This document shows, one piece after another, positions 16,724 through 25,759 of a stretch of DNA of 60,077 nucleotides. The position numbers and the translations under genes were made by a program. Numbering within the stretch: position 1 is the stretch's first letter; the number at the start of each line of letters is the position of its first letter. Source of the DNA: Komagataeibacter xylinus NBRC 15237 (lineage in GTDB: Bacteria; Pseudomonadota; Alphaproteobacteria; Acetobacterales; Acetobacteraceae). The notes below the pieces were generated by a model that saw only the letters and a list, made by a program, of their open reading frames with translations, did not search any database and had not been told where the DNA came from. Location: positions 1-60,077 of the forward strand of contig NZ_BCTP01000019.1 of NCBI RefSeq assembly GCF_001571345.1. The letters are read 5' to 3'.

Positions 16724-17855
16724 TTACTGCGCCTGGGCGCTGGCTTCCGAGCGGGTGGCCCCCACGCGGGCGGCAAGGGCGGCTGCCATGAAGTCATCGA
16801 TATCACCATCCAGAATCGCGTCCGGGTTGGTTTTCTCGACGTTGGTGCGCAGGTCCTTGACCAGCTGGTAGGGGGCCAGCACGTAGGAGCGGATCTGGTG
16901 CCCCCAGCCGATATCGGTCTTGCTGGCCTCGGTCTGGGCGGCGGCGGCCTCGCGGCGCTGGAGTTCCTGCTCGTACATCCGCGCCTTGAGCATGGTCATG
17001 GCGGTGGCGCGGTTGCGGTGCTGCGAGCGGTCGGTCTGGCACGCCACCACGATGCCGGTGGGGATGTGCGTGATGCGGATGGCCGATTCCGTCTTGTTGA
17101 CGTGCTGCCCACCCGCACCCGAGGCGCGGAAGGTATCGACACGCAGGTCGGCCTCGTTGATCTCGATCTCGATCGAGTCATCGACCACCGGATACACCCA
17201 CACGGAGGCAAACGAGGTCTGCCGCCGGGCCGCCGCGTCAAACGGCGAGATACGGACCAGCCGGTGCACGCCCGCCTCGGTCTTGAGCCAGCCATAGGCG
17301 TTGGGGCCGGTGACCTGGATGGTGGCGGACTTGATGCCGGCCTGCTCGCCCTCCGAGCTTTCCATCATGGTTACCTTGTAGCCATGCTGCTCGGCCCAGC
17401 GGGTGTACATGCGCAGCAGCATCTCGGCCCAGTCCTGCGCCTCGGTGCCGCCCGCGCCCGCATTGACCTCAAGGTAGCAGTCATTGCTGTCGGCCTCGCC
17501 AGAGAGCAGGCTCTCGGTCTCGCGGCGCTTGGCTTCCTCGGCCAGGGCGCGCAGGGCGCCAAGCGCCTCGGCCACCACGGCCTCGTCGCCTTCCATCTCG
17601 GCCAATTCAACGAGTTCGATCGTATCGTTCACATCGGCTTCAAGCCGCTGCACGCCCTCGATCTGGCTGGCCAGCATGGTGCGCTCGCGCATGAGCTTCT
17701 GCGCTGCGTCCGAATCGTTCCACAGGTCGGGATCTTCGGCCCGGTTGTTCAGTTCCGCGAGGCGGTCGATTGCGACATCCCAGTCAAAGATGCCTCCTCA
17801 GCAGCGCCACCGACTGCTTGATCTGGTCGTTCAGGGCCTCTGTCTCGGCAGACAT
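16724..17855 (-). CDS. prfB: Peptide chain release factor 2 with programmed +1 frameshift
   Basis: RF2 releases peptides at UGA and UAA. The gene starts at ATG 17855 (AAGGAG 8-9 bases upstream), reads 23 codons ending LLRRHL, and meets an in-frame TGA at 17786-17784. The context AGGAGG-CAT-CTT-TGA-C is the classic RF2 autoregulatory signal: an internal Shine-Dalgarno 3 bases before a slippery CTT next to a poor stop. Slipping +1 resumes with [20 protein letters not shown] and gives about 376 residues. Downstream are the RF2 tripeptide SPF and the catalytic [10 protein letters not shown]. It follows mrcA by 68 bases. Feature coordinates cover both frames. Confidence 0.95.
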
Positions 17856-17923
17856 GGGCTTGCTCCTTGCTCAACGGTCAACAGTACGGGCATGCGCCAT
17901 GTCACGCCCGGCCATAAACGGCG

Positions 17924-20488
17924 TCAATACAGCCCGCCCATGCCAATGTCACCCCCGGAAGGCTGCGGGGCGGGTGCCGCCGCCGGTGCCGCGGGGTGGC
18001 CTGCCGATGTGCTGCCATCAGGCAGGGCGGTGGGGCTGGCGGGCATCGTGGCCATGTCGTTCTCGGAATCGGGCATGTTCTCCGCCCCCGTATCCGCCGC
18101 GGTCAGCGTCATGCCGGAGCCTGCGCCGAGATCCACACTCATGCCGGGCACCTGGCCGGGCTTGAACGCATCAATGGCGACTCCCATGCCGGTATCGTAA
18201 CGGGCAAGCTGCACGCCATCAGGCACGCGGAAATCGAGGCGCGGACGGGTGGCGAGCGCTGCCTTCATCACCTGGTTCCAGATCGGGCCTGCGATCACGC
18301 CGCCGGTCTCGTTCTTGCCCAGCGACTGCGGCGTGTCGAACCCGATCCACACCACCGTGACCAGATCGGGCGAGAAACCCGCGAACCACGCATCATTGAA
18401 GTCCTGGCTGGTGCCGGTCTTGCCCGCGATGGGCCGGTCGATGCCAGCGCCCGCGCGCACGCCCGTACCCCGGCGCACCACGTCCTGCATCATGGCCACG
18501 ATCTGGGCAGCACTGGTGGCGGAGACGACCTGCGGGCGGGTATCGGCCATCTGCGGGCCGGTAGCGGGCGTGCTGCCGGGCTGCCACGCCACGCCCTCGG
18601 ACCGCCACACCACGTTGCCGTTGCGGTCCTTGATGTCATCGATCAGGGAAGGCGTGACCAGCCTGCCGCCATTGGCGATGGTGGCATAAGCGCCCGCCTC
18701 CTTCATCACGGTGGTCTCGACCGCGCCAAGCGCCGCGGGCAGCACCAGCGGCATGGAATGCACGAGGCCAAGGTTCTGCGCGAGGCTGGCCACCGGCTTC
18801 ATGCCGATCTGGGCGGCAAGGCGGATGGTGACGAGGTTGCGCGATTCGCGCAGGGCGTCATGCAGGGTGGTGGGGCCCCAGAAATCCTTCTCGTAGTTGT
18901 TGGGGTGCCACTCGCCGTAGCTGACCGGGGAGTCATCGAATTTCTGCGAAGGCGAGATCCCCTGCTCCATCGCCGCCAGATAGACGAACGGCTTGAACGA
19001 CGACCCCGGCTGGCGCGCTGCCTGAATGGCGCGGTTGAACTGCGATTCGCGGAACGACCAGCCCCCCACCATCGCCAGCACGCGCCCGGTGCGCACATCG
19101 ATGGTGGCCAGCGCCCCCTCCACGCGCGGCACCTGGCGGATGGCGACGCCGCTGCCATCGGCCTGGGGCTCGACCAGCACCACATCGCCCGCCTGCACGC
19201 CCTTGCCGGTGCGCATCCACGCCATGTCATGCGCCAGCACCGTGCCGGTATGGGGCATGACGGGATCGCGCCCCTCAAGCCAGCCCACCCGGCCGGTGGC
19301 GGCCGACAGCACCACGGCCACCCGCCACTGCTCCAGCATGGCGGCAGGCGCCGTAACATGCGCGAGCGCATTGGCCCAGTCGCCCGCCGCGTCGGCTGCA
19401 TCAACATGCGCGAACGCGCCCCGCCAGCCGCCATGGGCGCGGTCATAGCGCAGCAGCCCCTCGCGCAATGCGCCGGTGGCCACCTGCTGCAGGTGCGAAT
19501 CCAGCGAGGTATGGACCGAAAGCCCGCCCTCCATGGTGGTGCCGATGCCGTAGCGCTCGATCAGTTCGCGGCGCACTTCCTCGGCAAACCATTCCGAGCC
19601 GGGCACGGGGCCGGGGCGGGTGAAGTTGGCGGGCACGAGGGGTTCAAGCTGGGCGGAGCGGGCTTCCTCCGGTGTAATCACCTTGAGGTCGGCCATGCGG
19701 TCGAGAATCCAGTTGCGCCGGTTGGTCGCCGCCTGCACGTAGCGGTGCGGGTTGTAGTTGGTGGGCGATTTGGGCAGCGCGCCAAGGAAGGCGGCCTCGG
19801 CATTGTCAAGCTGGTCGAGCGGCTTGTTGAAATAGGTCTGGGCGGCGGCGCCGATGCCGTACGCGCCCTCGCCCAGATAGATCTCGTTAAGGTAGATCTC
19901 GAGGATCTGCTCCTTGCTCAGCGTCTGCTCAAGGCGCATGGCCAGCAGCGCTTCCTTGATCTTGCGGTCGATCGACACCGCATTCGACCCCAGCAGCATG
20001 ATGCGCGCGACCTGCTGCGTGATGGTCGAGGCCCCGATGGGGCGGTGCTTGGTGCCATGCATCATCATGTCGGTGATGCCGGCACGCAGGATGGCCAGCG
20101 GGTCCACGCCGCCATGGGTGAAGAATTTCTGGTCCTCGGCGGCGAGGAAGGCGCTGCGCACGCGCTCGGGTATGGCGCTGTAGGGCACGAAGATGCGCCG
20201 CTCGGCGGCAAGTTCGGCCATCACCTGGTCATCACCGGAATACAGACGGCTCATGACGGGGGGCTGGTAGGTACGCAGGCCATCGACGGTGGGCAGGCCC
20301 TCGCTCAGGCGCTCATATTCGTACCAGCCCACAATGCCCGCTCCGCCGCTGCCCAGCAGCAGCACCGCCAGCGTGGTGCCCGCCAGCCAGCGCACCATGC
20401 GGTAGCGCGGGCGGCGCGGGCCACCCCCACCGGGGCGGGAGGGTCCATCCATCCGGCCATCGCGGCCTGATCCGTCAGCAAGCGTCAT
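17924..20488 (-). CDS. mrcA: Penicillin-binding protein 1A (bifunctional PG synthase)
   Basis: An inner-membrane enzyme that polymerises and cross-links peptidoglycan. The 854-residue protein has a short cytoplasmic Gly/Arg-rich tail, one membrane anchor (about 34-56), a GT51 glycosyltransferase domain with catalytic E118 in FLAAEDQKFFTHGG, and a transpeptidase domain with S496xxK499 in QPGSSFKPF, SRN in ESRNLVTI and KTGTSQDFNDAWFAGF. A linker insertion between the domains is typical of alphaproteobacterial PBP1A. The last 60 residues are low-complexity Ala/Pro/Gly. It is followed by prfB, a common pairing in alphaproteobacteria. Confidence 0.95.
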   Translation of the reverse strand: MTLADGSGRDGRMDGPSRPGGGGPRRPRYRMVRWLAGTTLAVLLLGSGGAGIVGWYEYERLSEGLPTVDGLRTYQPPVMSRLYSGDDQVMAELAAERRIFVPYSAIPERVRSAFLAAEDQKFFTHGGVDPLAILRAGITDMMMHGTKHRPIGASTITQQVARIMLLGSNAVSIDRKIKEALLAMRLEQTLSKEQILEIYLNEIYLGEGAYGIGAAAQTYFNKPLDQLDNAEAAFLGALPKSPTNYNPHRYVQAATNRRNWILDRMADLKVITPEEARSAQLEPLVPANFTRPGPVPGSEWFAEEVRRELIERYGIGTTMEGGLSVHTSLDSHLQQVATGALREGLLRYDRAHGGWRGAFAHVDAADAAGDWANALAHVTAPAAMLEQWRVAVVLSAATGRVGWLEGRDPVMPHTGTVLAHDMAWMRTGKGVQAGDVVLVEPQADGSGVAIRQVPRVEGALATIDVRTGRVLAMVGGWSFRESQFNRAIQAARQPGSSFKPFVYLAAMEQGISPSQKFDDSPVSYGEWHPNNYEKDFWGPTTLHDALRESRNLVTIRLAAQIGMKPVASLAQNLGLVHSMPLVLPAALGAVETTVMKEAGAYATIANGGRLVTPSLIDDIKDRNGNVVWRSEGVAWQPGSTPATGPQMADTRPQVVSATSAAQIVAMMQDVVRRGTGVRAGAGIDRPIAGKTGTSQDFNDAWFAGFSPDLVTVVWIGFDTPQSLGKNETGGVIAGPIWNQVMKAALATRPRLDFRVPDGVQLARYDTGMGVAIDAFKPGQVPGMSVDLGAGSGMTLTAADTGAENMPDSENDMATMPASPTALPDGSTSAGHPAAPAAAPAPQPSGGDIGMGGLY

Positions 20489-20602
20489 CCGGTGTCCAAT
20501 AAGGAAAGAAAAGGGCTGTTATGTGTCGCAAGGCCCCTGTCTAGCATTGTCCCGCGCTGCCGTCGCCCCCGATCCGCCCCGGGCCGCTCAGCCCATGCCC
20601 GC

Positions 20603-21490
20603 TCAGCCCGCGTTGCGGCTGGCCCATTCGGCCCGGCCATCATTATCAAGCTGCCGGAATTCCTCATCGCTGAGTTCAATCGCGGCGGCGGCCGCGTTAT
20701 CGGCCACGTGCTCGGGGCTGGACGTGCCGGGAATGGGCAGCATGACCGGCGCGCGGCGCAACAGCCACGCCAGCGCGATCTGGCCGGGCTGCACGCCCTT
20801 CTCGCCCGCAAGGCGCGTGAGCACGGTATCGCCCCTGGTCAGCCCGCCCGCTGCAAGCGGCGCCCACGGGATGAAGCCGATATTCTCGCGCGTGCAGTAG
20901 TCCAGCACGTCCTCCGAATAGCGGTCGACAAGGTTGAAGCGGTTCTGCACCGTCGCGACCGGGAAATACAGCCGCGCGCGCTCGATCATCTCCACCGTCA
21001 CTTCCGACAGGCCAACATGGCGGATCAGCCCCTGCGCGCGCATGGCGGCAATGGCCTCGAACTGCTGCTCGGGCGTGCAGTCGGCCCCCACGCGGTGCAA
21101 CTGCCACAGGTCGATGCGCTCCACCCCCAGCCTGCGCAGGCTCATCAGCACGCACTGGCGCAGGTAATCGGGGTTGCCGACGGGCTTCCAGATATCCGGC
21201 CCGTGGCGCGTATGGCCGCCCTTGGTGGCAATGAGCATGCCCTCATAGGGGTGGAGCGCCTCGCGGATGAGGTTTTCGCTCACCTCCGGGCCATAGGCAT
21301 CGGCGGTATCGACAAGATTGATGCCGAGTTCGGGCAGGCGTTTGAGCGTGGCCAGCGCCTTCGCCCGGTCGGCAGGCTCGCCCCATATGCCCGGCCCCGT
21401 AATGCGCATGGCCCCGAAGCCGAGCCTTGTAACCTCGATATCGCCCCCGATCATGAAGGACCCGGACTGGCGTGCATCAGGCGTGAACAT
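20603..21490 (-). CDS. Aldo/keto reductase
   Basis: A 295-residue NADPH-dependent TIM-barrel oxidoreductase. Family marks are [10 protein letters not shown] near the N-terminus, the catalytic Asp-Tyr in [21 protein letters not shown], the catalytic Lys in LIATKGG, the His in DLWQLHRVG, and the cofactor-binding [17 protein letters not shown]. The frame extends to 21589, but ATG at 21490 has AGGGAG upstream and gives the normal length. It sits between hrcA and mrcA on the same strand. The substrate is unknown. Confidence 0.9.
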   Translation of the reverse strand: MFTPDARQSGSFMIGGDIEVTRLGFGAMRITGPGIWGEPADRAKALATLKRLPELGINLVDTADAYGPEVSENLIREALHPYEGMLIATKGGHTRHGPDIWKPVGNPDYLRQCVLMSLRRLGVERIDLWQLHRVGADCTPEQQFEAIAAMRAQGLIRHVGLSEVTVEMIERARLYFPVATVQNRFNLVDRYSEDVLDYCTRENIGFIPWAPLAAGGLTRGDTVLTRLAGEKGVQPGQIALAWLLRRAPVMLPIPGTSSPEHVADNAAAAAIELSDEEFRQLDNDGRAEWASRNAG

Positions 21491-21603
21491 GGCTTTACTC
21501 CCTGCTTGATGAGAATGCCCGCGCCTGATGCTGCGGGCATGCGGTTGCTGCCTGCCCACCATAAGGGCGCGTGGCGGGCACGGTTGCATGACGATGCGGC
21601 AGC

Positions 21604-22677
21604 TCAGCCCAGCAGGCGGCCGATCACGCGCGCGGTATAGTCCACGACCGGGATGATGCGGCCATAATTGATGCGGGTGGGGCCGATCACGCCAATCGCG
21701 CCCACGATGCGGTTGGTGTCGGTGCGCGCGGGGGCCACGACCACCGACATGCCCGCCATGCCGAACAGCCCGCTTTCCGCGCCGATGAAGATGCGCACCC
21801 CCTCCGATTCACGCGCAAGGTCGAGCAGGCGCAGCATGGTCTCCTGCGTTTCCAGCCGCTCGAACAGCATCTGGATGGTGGTCAGGCGTTCGATCTCGGT
21901 CACATCGGCCAGAAGGCGGCCCTGCCCGCGAATGAACAGCGTGCCGCCGCGCTCCTCGGCATCGCTCCATGTGGCAAGGCCACTGGCCACGACGCCTGCC
22001 GTCAGGTGGTCGAGTTCGTTGCGGTTGGCGGTCATGTCGGTGCTGACCGTCTCGCGCAGGCGGTCGAGCGTCTGGCCCGACAGGTGGGCGTTGAGGTAGT
22101 TGCCCGCCTCCACCAGCGCCGAGGGCGGCAGGCCCGGCGGCGTCTCGATCACGCGGTTTTCCACCTGCCCGTCGGCGCTGACCAGAATGACCAGCGCGCG
22201 CCCCGGGCCAAGGGCCACGAACTCGATGTGCTTGATGGTGGAGGAATCGCTCTTGGGCGCCATGACCAGCCCCGCCGCCGAGGACAGGCCCGATAGCATG
22301 GACGACGCCTGCGCCAGCATGTCCTCAAGCGAGCGGCCCTTGACATCGAGCGTGCCCGCAATGCTTTCACGCTCCTCCTCGCTCAGGCTGCCAAACTGCA
22401 GCAGCCCATCGACAAACAGCCGCACGCCTTTCTCGGTGGGCAGGCGGCCCGCCGAGGCATGGGGCGAGAACAGCAGCCCCGCATCGGTCAGGTCGGCCAT
22501 GACGTTGCGAATCGTGGCGGGCGAGAGCGAAAGCGGCAGGCGCTGCGACAGGGTGCGCGAGCCCATCGGCTCGCCCGTTTCCACATACTGTTCCACGATC
22601 TCGCGCAGGATCGCGGCGGAACGCGCATCAAGCCCGGACAGCAGGGCCGGCTGCGATACCGGTGATCGGGTTTCCAT
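21604..22677 (-). CDS. hrcA: Heat-inducible transcription repressor HrcA
   Basis: A repressor of groESL/dnaK-type operons that binds CIRCE and is tuned by GroEL. The 357-residue protein has the N-terminal winged helix ([38 protein letters not shown]) and the HrcA signature [20 protein letters not shown], with a C-terminal regulatory half ending in [23 protein letters not shown] at 22677 is chosen because AAAGGAGG lies 7 bases before it; an ATG 6 bases upstream is too close to that site. It is divergent from rph. No CIRCE element was seen in the 133-base spacer, so self-repression through CIRCE is not supported here. Confidence 0.95.
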   Translation of the reverse strand: METRSPVSQPALLSGLDARSAAILREIVEQYVETGEPMGSRTLSQRLPLSLSPATIRNVMADLTDAGLLFSPHASAGRLPTEKGVRLFVDGLLQFGSLSEEERESIAGTLDVKGRSLEDMLAQASSMLSGLSSAAGLVMAPKSDSSTIKHIEFVALGPGRALVILVSADGQVENRVIETPPGLPPSALVEAGNYLNAHLSGQTLDRLRETVSTDMTANRNELDHLTAGVVASGLATWSDAEERGGTLFIRGQGRLLADVTEIERLTTIQMLFERLETQETMLRLLDLARESEGVRIFIGAESGLFGMAGMSVVVAPARTDTNRIVGAIGVIGPTRINYGRIIPVVDYTARVIGRLLG

Positions 22678-22810
22678 CGCCATGCCTCCTTTGCACGTAG
22701 TCATCCGCAAGCCCGCATCATAACAGATACCGCACGCCCGTGCCCACGCGGGACTGGAAATTGGGGCGGATTGCGCGCTATGCCGCCCCCTTACCTTGCG
22801 GAGTTGCCCC

Positions 22811-23539
22811 ATGCGCCCATCCGGCCGCGCCCCCGACGCGCTGCGTCCCGTCTTCATCCAGACCGGCTTTGCCCGCCACGCGGAAGGCTCCGCCCTGATC
22901 CGCATGGGCGGCACCGAGGTGCTGTGCGCGGCCAGCGTCGAGCCGCGCGTGCCCTCCTTCCTGCGTGGCAAGGGGCAGGGCTGGGTCACGGCGGAATACG
23001 GCATGCTGCCGCGCGCCACCCATAACCGTGGCCCGCGCGAGGCCGCGCGTGGCAAGCAGAGCGGCCGCACGCTCGAAATCCAGCGCCTGATCGCCCGCGC
23101 GCTGCGCGCCGTGGTGGACCTCAAGGCACTGGGCGAGATCTCGATCACGGTGGATTGCGACGTGCTGAACGCCGATGGCGGCACGCGCTGTGCTGCCATT
23201 ACCGGCGCATGGATCGCGCTGCGCCTGGCGCTGGAAAAGCTGGTGCGTGAAGGCAGGTTGCCTGCTGTTCCGCTCAAGGGGCAGGTTGCGGCCATATCCT
23301 GCGGGCTGACCGAAACGGGCGCCGTGCTCGACCTTGACTATGCCGAGGACAGCACGGCCAGCGCCGACGCCAACTTCGTCCTGACCGCCGATGGCGGCAT
23401 TGTGGAAATTCAGGGCACGGCGGAAAAAGATCCCTTTACCGAGGCACAGTTCAACACGCTCATGCGCCTGGCCCGCACGGGCACCGCCGAACTGTTCCAT
23501 ATCCAGACCGTAACCGTGAACGAGGCGCTTGCATCATGA
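22811..23539 (+). CDS. rph: Ribonuclease PH
   Basis: A phosphate-dependent 3'-5' exonuclease that trims tRNA 3' ends. The 242-residue protein has the family blocks [69 protein letters not shown] and [18 protein letters not shown]. The frame opens to 22796, but ATG 22811 starts the conserved RPSGR. Its stop overlaps the rdgB start (ATGA). The hrcA | rph-rdgB arrangement is widespread in alphaproteobacteria. Confidence 0.95.
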   Translation: MRPSGRAPDALRPVFIQTGFARHAEGSALIRMGGTEVLCAASVEPRVPSFLRGKGQGWVTAEYGMLPRATHNRGPREAARGKQSGRTLEIQRLIARALRAVVDLKALGEISITVDCDVLNADGGTRCAAITGAWIALRLALEKLVREGRLPAVPLKGQVAAISCGLTETGAVLDLDYAEDSTASADANFVLTADGGIVEIQGTAEKDPFTEAQFNTLMRLARTGTAELFHIQTVTVNEALAS

Positions 23540-24150
23540 CCACTCCCCACCTCAACCGTGGCGACACGCTGGTGCTTGCCACGCATAACAGGGGCAAGAT
23601 TGCCGAATTCGCGGCCCTGCTGGGCGGCTATGGCATCCGCGTCATGTCCGCAGGCGACCTGTCGCTGCCCGAACCCGACGAGACGGCGGACAGCTTTGCG
23701 GGCAATGCCGCCATCAAGGCCCTGGCTGCGGCCAAAGCGGCCAACCTGCCCGCGCTGGCCGATGATTCCGGCTTCTGTGTCGCGGCCCTTGGTGGCGCGC
23801 CCGGCATTTTCTCGGCCCGCTGGGCTGGCCCCGCCAAGGACTACCCCGACGCCATGCGCCGCATCCATGAACAGATGGGCGACAACCCCAACCGCGGCGC
23901 GTGGTTCATTTCCGTGCTGTGCCTGGCCTGGCCCGATGGCCGCACCGAAACCTTCGAGGGCCGGATTGATGGCCACGTCATCTGGCCGCCACATGGCGCC
24001 AACGGCCATGGCTATGACCCGCTTTTCGCCCCCGGCACCGGCACGCGCAGCTTTGCCGACATGACGGACGCCGAAAAGAACGCCATCAGCCACCGGGGGC
24101 TGGCCTTCGCGCTGTTCAGCGAAGCCTGCCTGCCAAAGGCAGCGGAATAA
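23536..24150 (+). CDS. rdgB: XTP/dITP diphosphatase (RdgB/HAM1)
   Basis: Removes non-canonical purine nucleotides such as dITP and XTP from the pool. The 204-residue protein shows [16 protein letters not shown] at the N-terminus, the substrate loop [34 protein letters not shown], and ISHRGLAF near the end. Its start overlaps the rph stop by 4 bases. It is followed by a dispersed repeat and a strong terminator. Confidence 0.95.
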   Translation: MTTPHLNRGDTLVLATHNRGKIAEFAALLGGYGIRVMSAGDLSLPEPDETADSFAGNAAIKALAAAKAANLPALADDSGFCVAALGGAPGIFSARWAGPAKDYPDAMRRIHEQMGDNPNRGAWFISVLCLAWPDGRTETFEGRIDGHVIWPPHGANGHGYDPLFAPGTGTRSFADMTDAEKNAISHRGLAFALFSEACLPKAAE

Positions 24151-24196
24151 AAGTTTTTGGGTGCCGCCTTTTTTCAAAAAGGCGGCGTTCTTTTTG
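24151..24196. repeat. Dispersed hairpin repeat, copy B
   Basis: A shorter copy of the element: AAGTTTTTGGGT followed by the core hairpin GCCGCC-T6-C-A5-GGCGGC (24163-24186) and GTTCTTTTTG. It begins at the base after the rdgB stop and lies between convergent rdgB and the nitronate-monooxygenase-like gene. Confidence 0.75.
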
Positions 24197-24232
24197 AAAA
24201 AGGCCGGTCCCATGCGGGCACCGGCCTTTTTT
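24197..24232. terminator. Bidirectional terminator rdgB / nitronate monooxygenase
   Basis: A 12-bp stem AAAAAGGCCGGT (24197-24208) with ACCGGCCTTTTT (24220-24231), with an extra CCC/GGG pairing in the loop and flanking A and T runs. It can terminate rdgB on the plus strand and the convergent flavoprotein gene on the minus strand. Confidence 0.9.
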
Positions 24233-24248
24233 CGTGATCCGATCAGGC

Positions 24249-25673
24249 TCAGCGCCCGGTCATGATCCGCTCGAGCAATTGCGCCACGGTGGGCACAAAG
24301 CCGTTGGCATAGAACGGGTCGGTGGCAAACCGCCACGCATTGGTGCCGCCAAACATGAGGTTGTGGTCGATCACCTCGGCCTGGTCCGGCCCGTGGGCGT
24401 GGGCGGCATCCTGAAGGGTTTTCTGGATGCAGTAGGAACGCGGGTCCGCCTTGTGCCCGTTGGAATAGGCAGGCGGCTTCTGCGACCAGTTGGAAAAGCG
24501 GCACTCAGACAGGCAGCCCATGCAGGCGCCCTGGTCGGTCAGGATTTCACGCGCGCGCGGGGGCGAGACGAACACCAGCGTGTTGTCCGGCGTGCGCATG
24601 GCCTCGGTGTGGCCTTCTTCCATCCACAGATGGGCGCGCTGCCCATCGGCGGGGGTGACGAACACCTGCCGCCCGCGCGCGCCAATGGCCAGCGCCATGG
24701 TGTGCTCGCCAAGTGCCTCGGGCGAGAACGGGATCTGCCGCTCCGAGCGCCCGCGCAACTCGCGCAGGAAGCTGTTATTGACGGCGGAGGAATAGAAACC
24801 CGTGGGCGAGAAGCGGTTGAGGAACACATCCCCCTTCTTCAGCGTCAGCAGGCGGTCTTTCCATGCCTGCGGAATCGGGCTTTCCTGCGTGAGCAGCGGG
24901 CGGGTGCCGAACTGGAACACGATCGGCCCGAGTTCGGGGTTGTCGATCCAGTCCTGCCATTCCTCCAGCCACCACACGCCACCGGCCATGATGATGGGGG
25001 TCTCATCCAGCCCGAAGGCGCGCATCTGCTGGCGCAGCGCCAGCACGCGGGGGAACGGGTCTTCCGGCGCCAGCGGGTTCTCGGTGTTGGACAGGCCATT
25101 ATGGCCGCCTGCCCGCCACGGGTCTTCATACACGACCGCGCCAAGCAGTTCGGCGGTCTTGTGATACGACCGCCGCCACAGGGCGTTGAACGCGCGGGCA
25201 GAGGAGACGATGGGATAGTAATGAATGCCGAATTTCGCCGCGATGTCCGACAGGCGGTACGGCATGCCCGCGCCACAGGTCAGGCCCTGGATCAGGCCCG
25301 GCGCGCCTTCGAGCACGCCATTGATGACCTGCTCCGCCCCGCCCATTTCCCACAGGATATTGGCGTGGATGCGGCCCTTGCCACCGGCAATCTCGTGCGC
25401 GATGCGGGCCTGGGCGATGCCACCGCGAATGGCGTAATCGACCAGTTCCTCATGGCGCTCGCGCCGGGTCTTGCCGTGATAGACCTGCGGCACGATGTTG
25501 CCGTCCGCATCATAGGAATCGGCGTTCACGATCGAGACCGTGCCCGCCCCCCCGGCTGCCGCCCAGTGCCCGGCGGAAATGCCGGTCGAGATCGAGACGC
25601 CCTTCCCCCCCTCGACCAGGGGCAGAATATCCGTCCCGCCCATACGGATCGCATTGATCGGCTTCATCACCAT
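24249..25673 (-). CDS. Nitronate monooxygenase-like FMN oxidoreductase
   Basis: A 474-residue TIM-barrel flavoprotein of the 2-nitropropane dioxygenase/NMO group. It opens with MGGTDILPLVEGGKGVSIST and continues with SAGHWAAAGGAGTVS, ETPIIMAGGVWW and VFQFGTRPLLTQESPI, the FMN-phosphate-type region. It is longer than classic NMO and carries a C-terminal Cys-rich stretch CMGCLSECRFSNW with another Cys at RSYCIQ, which could bind metal or a cluster. Two starts (25673 and 25667) are close together. It lies downstream of pnp on the same strand after an 86-base gap. The substrate is unknown. Confidence 0.75.
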   Translation of the reverse strand: MVMKPINAIRMGGTDILPLVEGGKGVSISTGISAGHWAAAGGAGTVSIVNADSYDADGNIVPQVYHGKTRRERHEELVDYAIRGGIAQARIAHEIAGGKGRIHANILWEMGGAEQVINGVLEGAPGLIQGLTCGAGMPYRLSDIAAKFGIHYYPIVSSARAFNALWRRSYHKTAELLGAVVYEDPWRAGGHNGLSNTENPLAPEDPFPRVLALRQQMRAFGLDETPIIMAGGVWWLEEWQDWIDNPELGPIVFQFGTRPLLTQESPIPQAWKDRLLTLKKGDVFLNRFSPTGFYSSAVNNSFLRELRGRSERQIPFSPEALGEHTMALAIGARGRQVFVTPADGQRAHLWMEEGHTEAMRTPDNTLVFVSPPRAREILTDQGACMGCLSECRFSNWSQKPPAYSNGHKADPRSYCIQKTLQDAAHAHGPDQAEVIDHNLMFGGTNAWRFATDPFYANGFVPTVAQLLERIMTGR

Positions 25674-25759
25674 TCCATCGTCATGTGTCTACCCGGCCAC
25701 GAGGGCGCCATGCAGGCGCGCACGGGTGGCCGGGCTGTCTGTAGGCCGGAACCGCGCGC

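Noticed and set aside
16724-17692. prfB as a 5'-truncated gene or pseudogene
   Set aside because: The missing N-terminus is recovered by the programmed +1 frameshift at 17784-17789; the stop is regulatory, not damage.
17996-20470. An 824-codon plus-strand frame over mrcA
   Set aside because: Antisense shadow of PBP1A, whose catalytic motifs are all on the minus strand.
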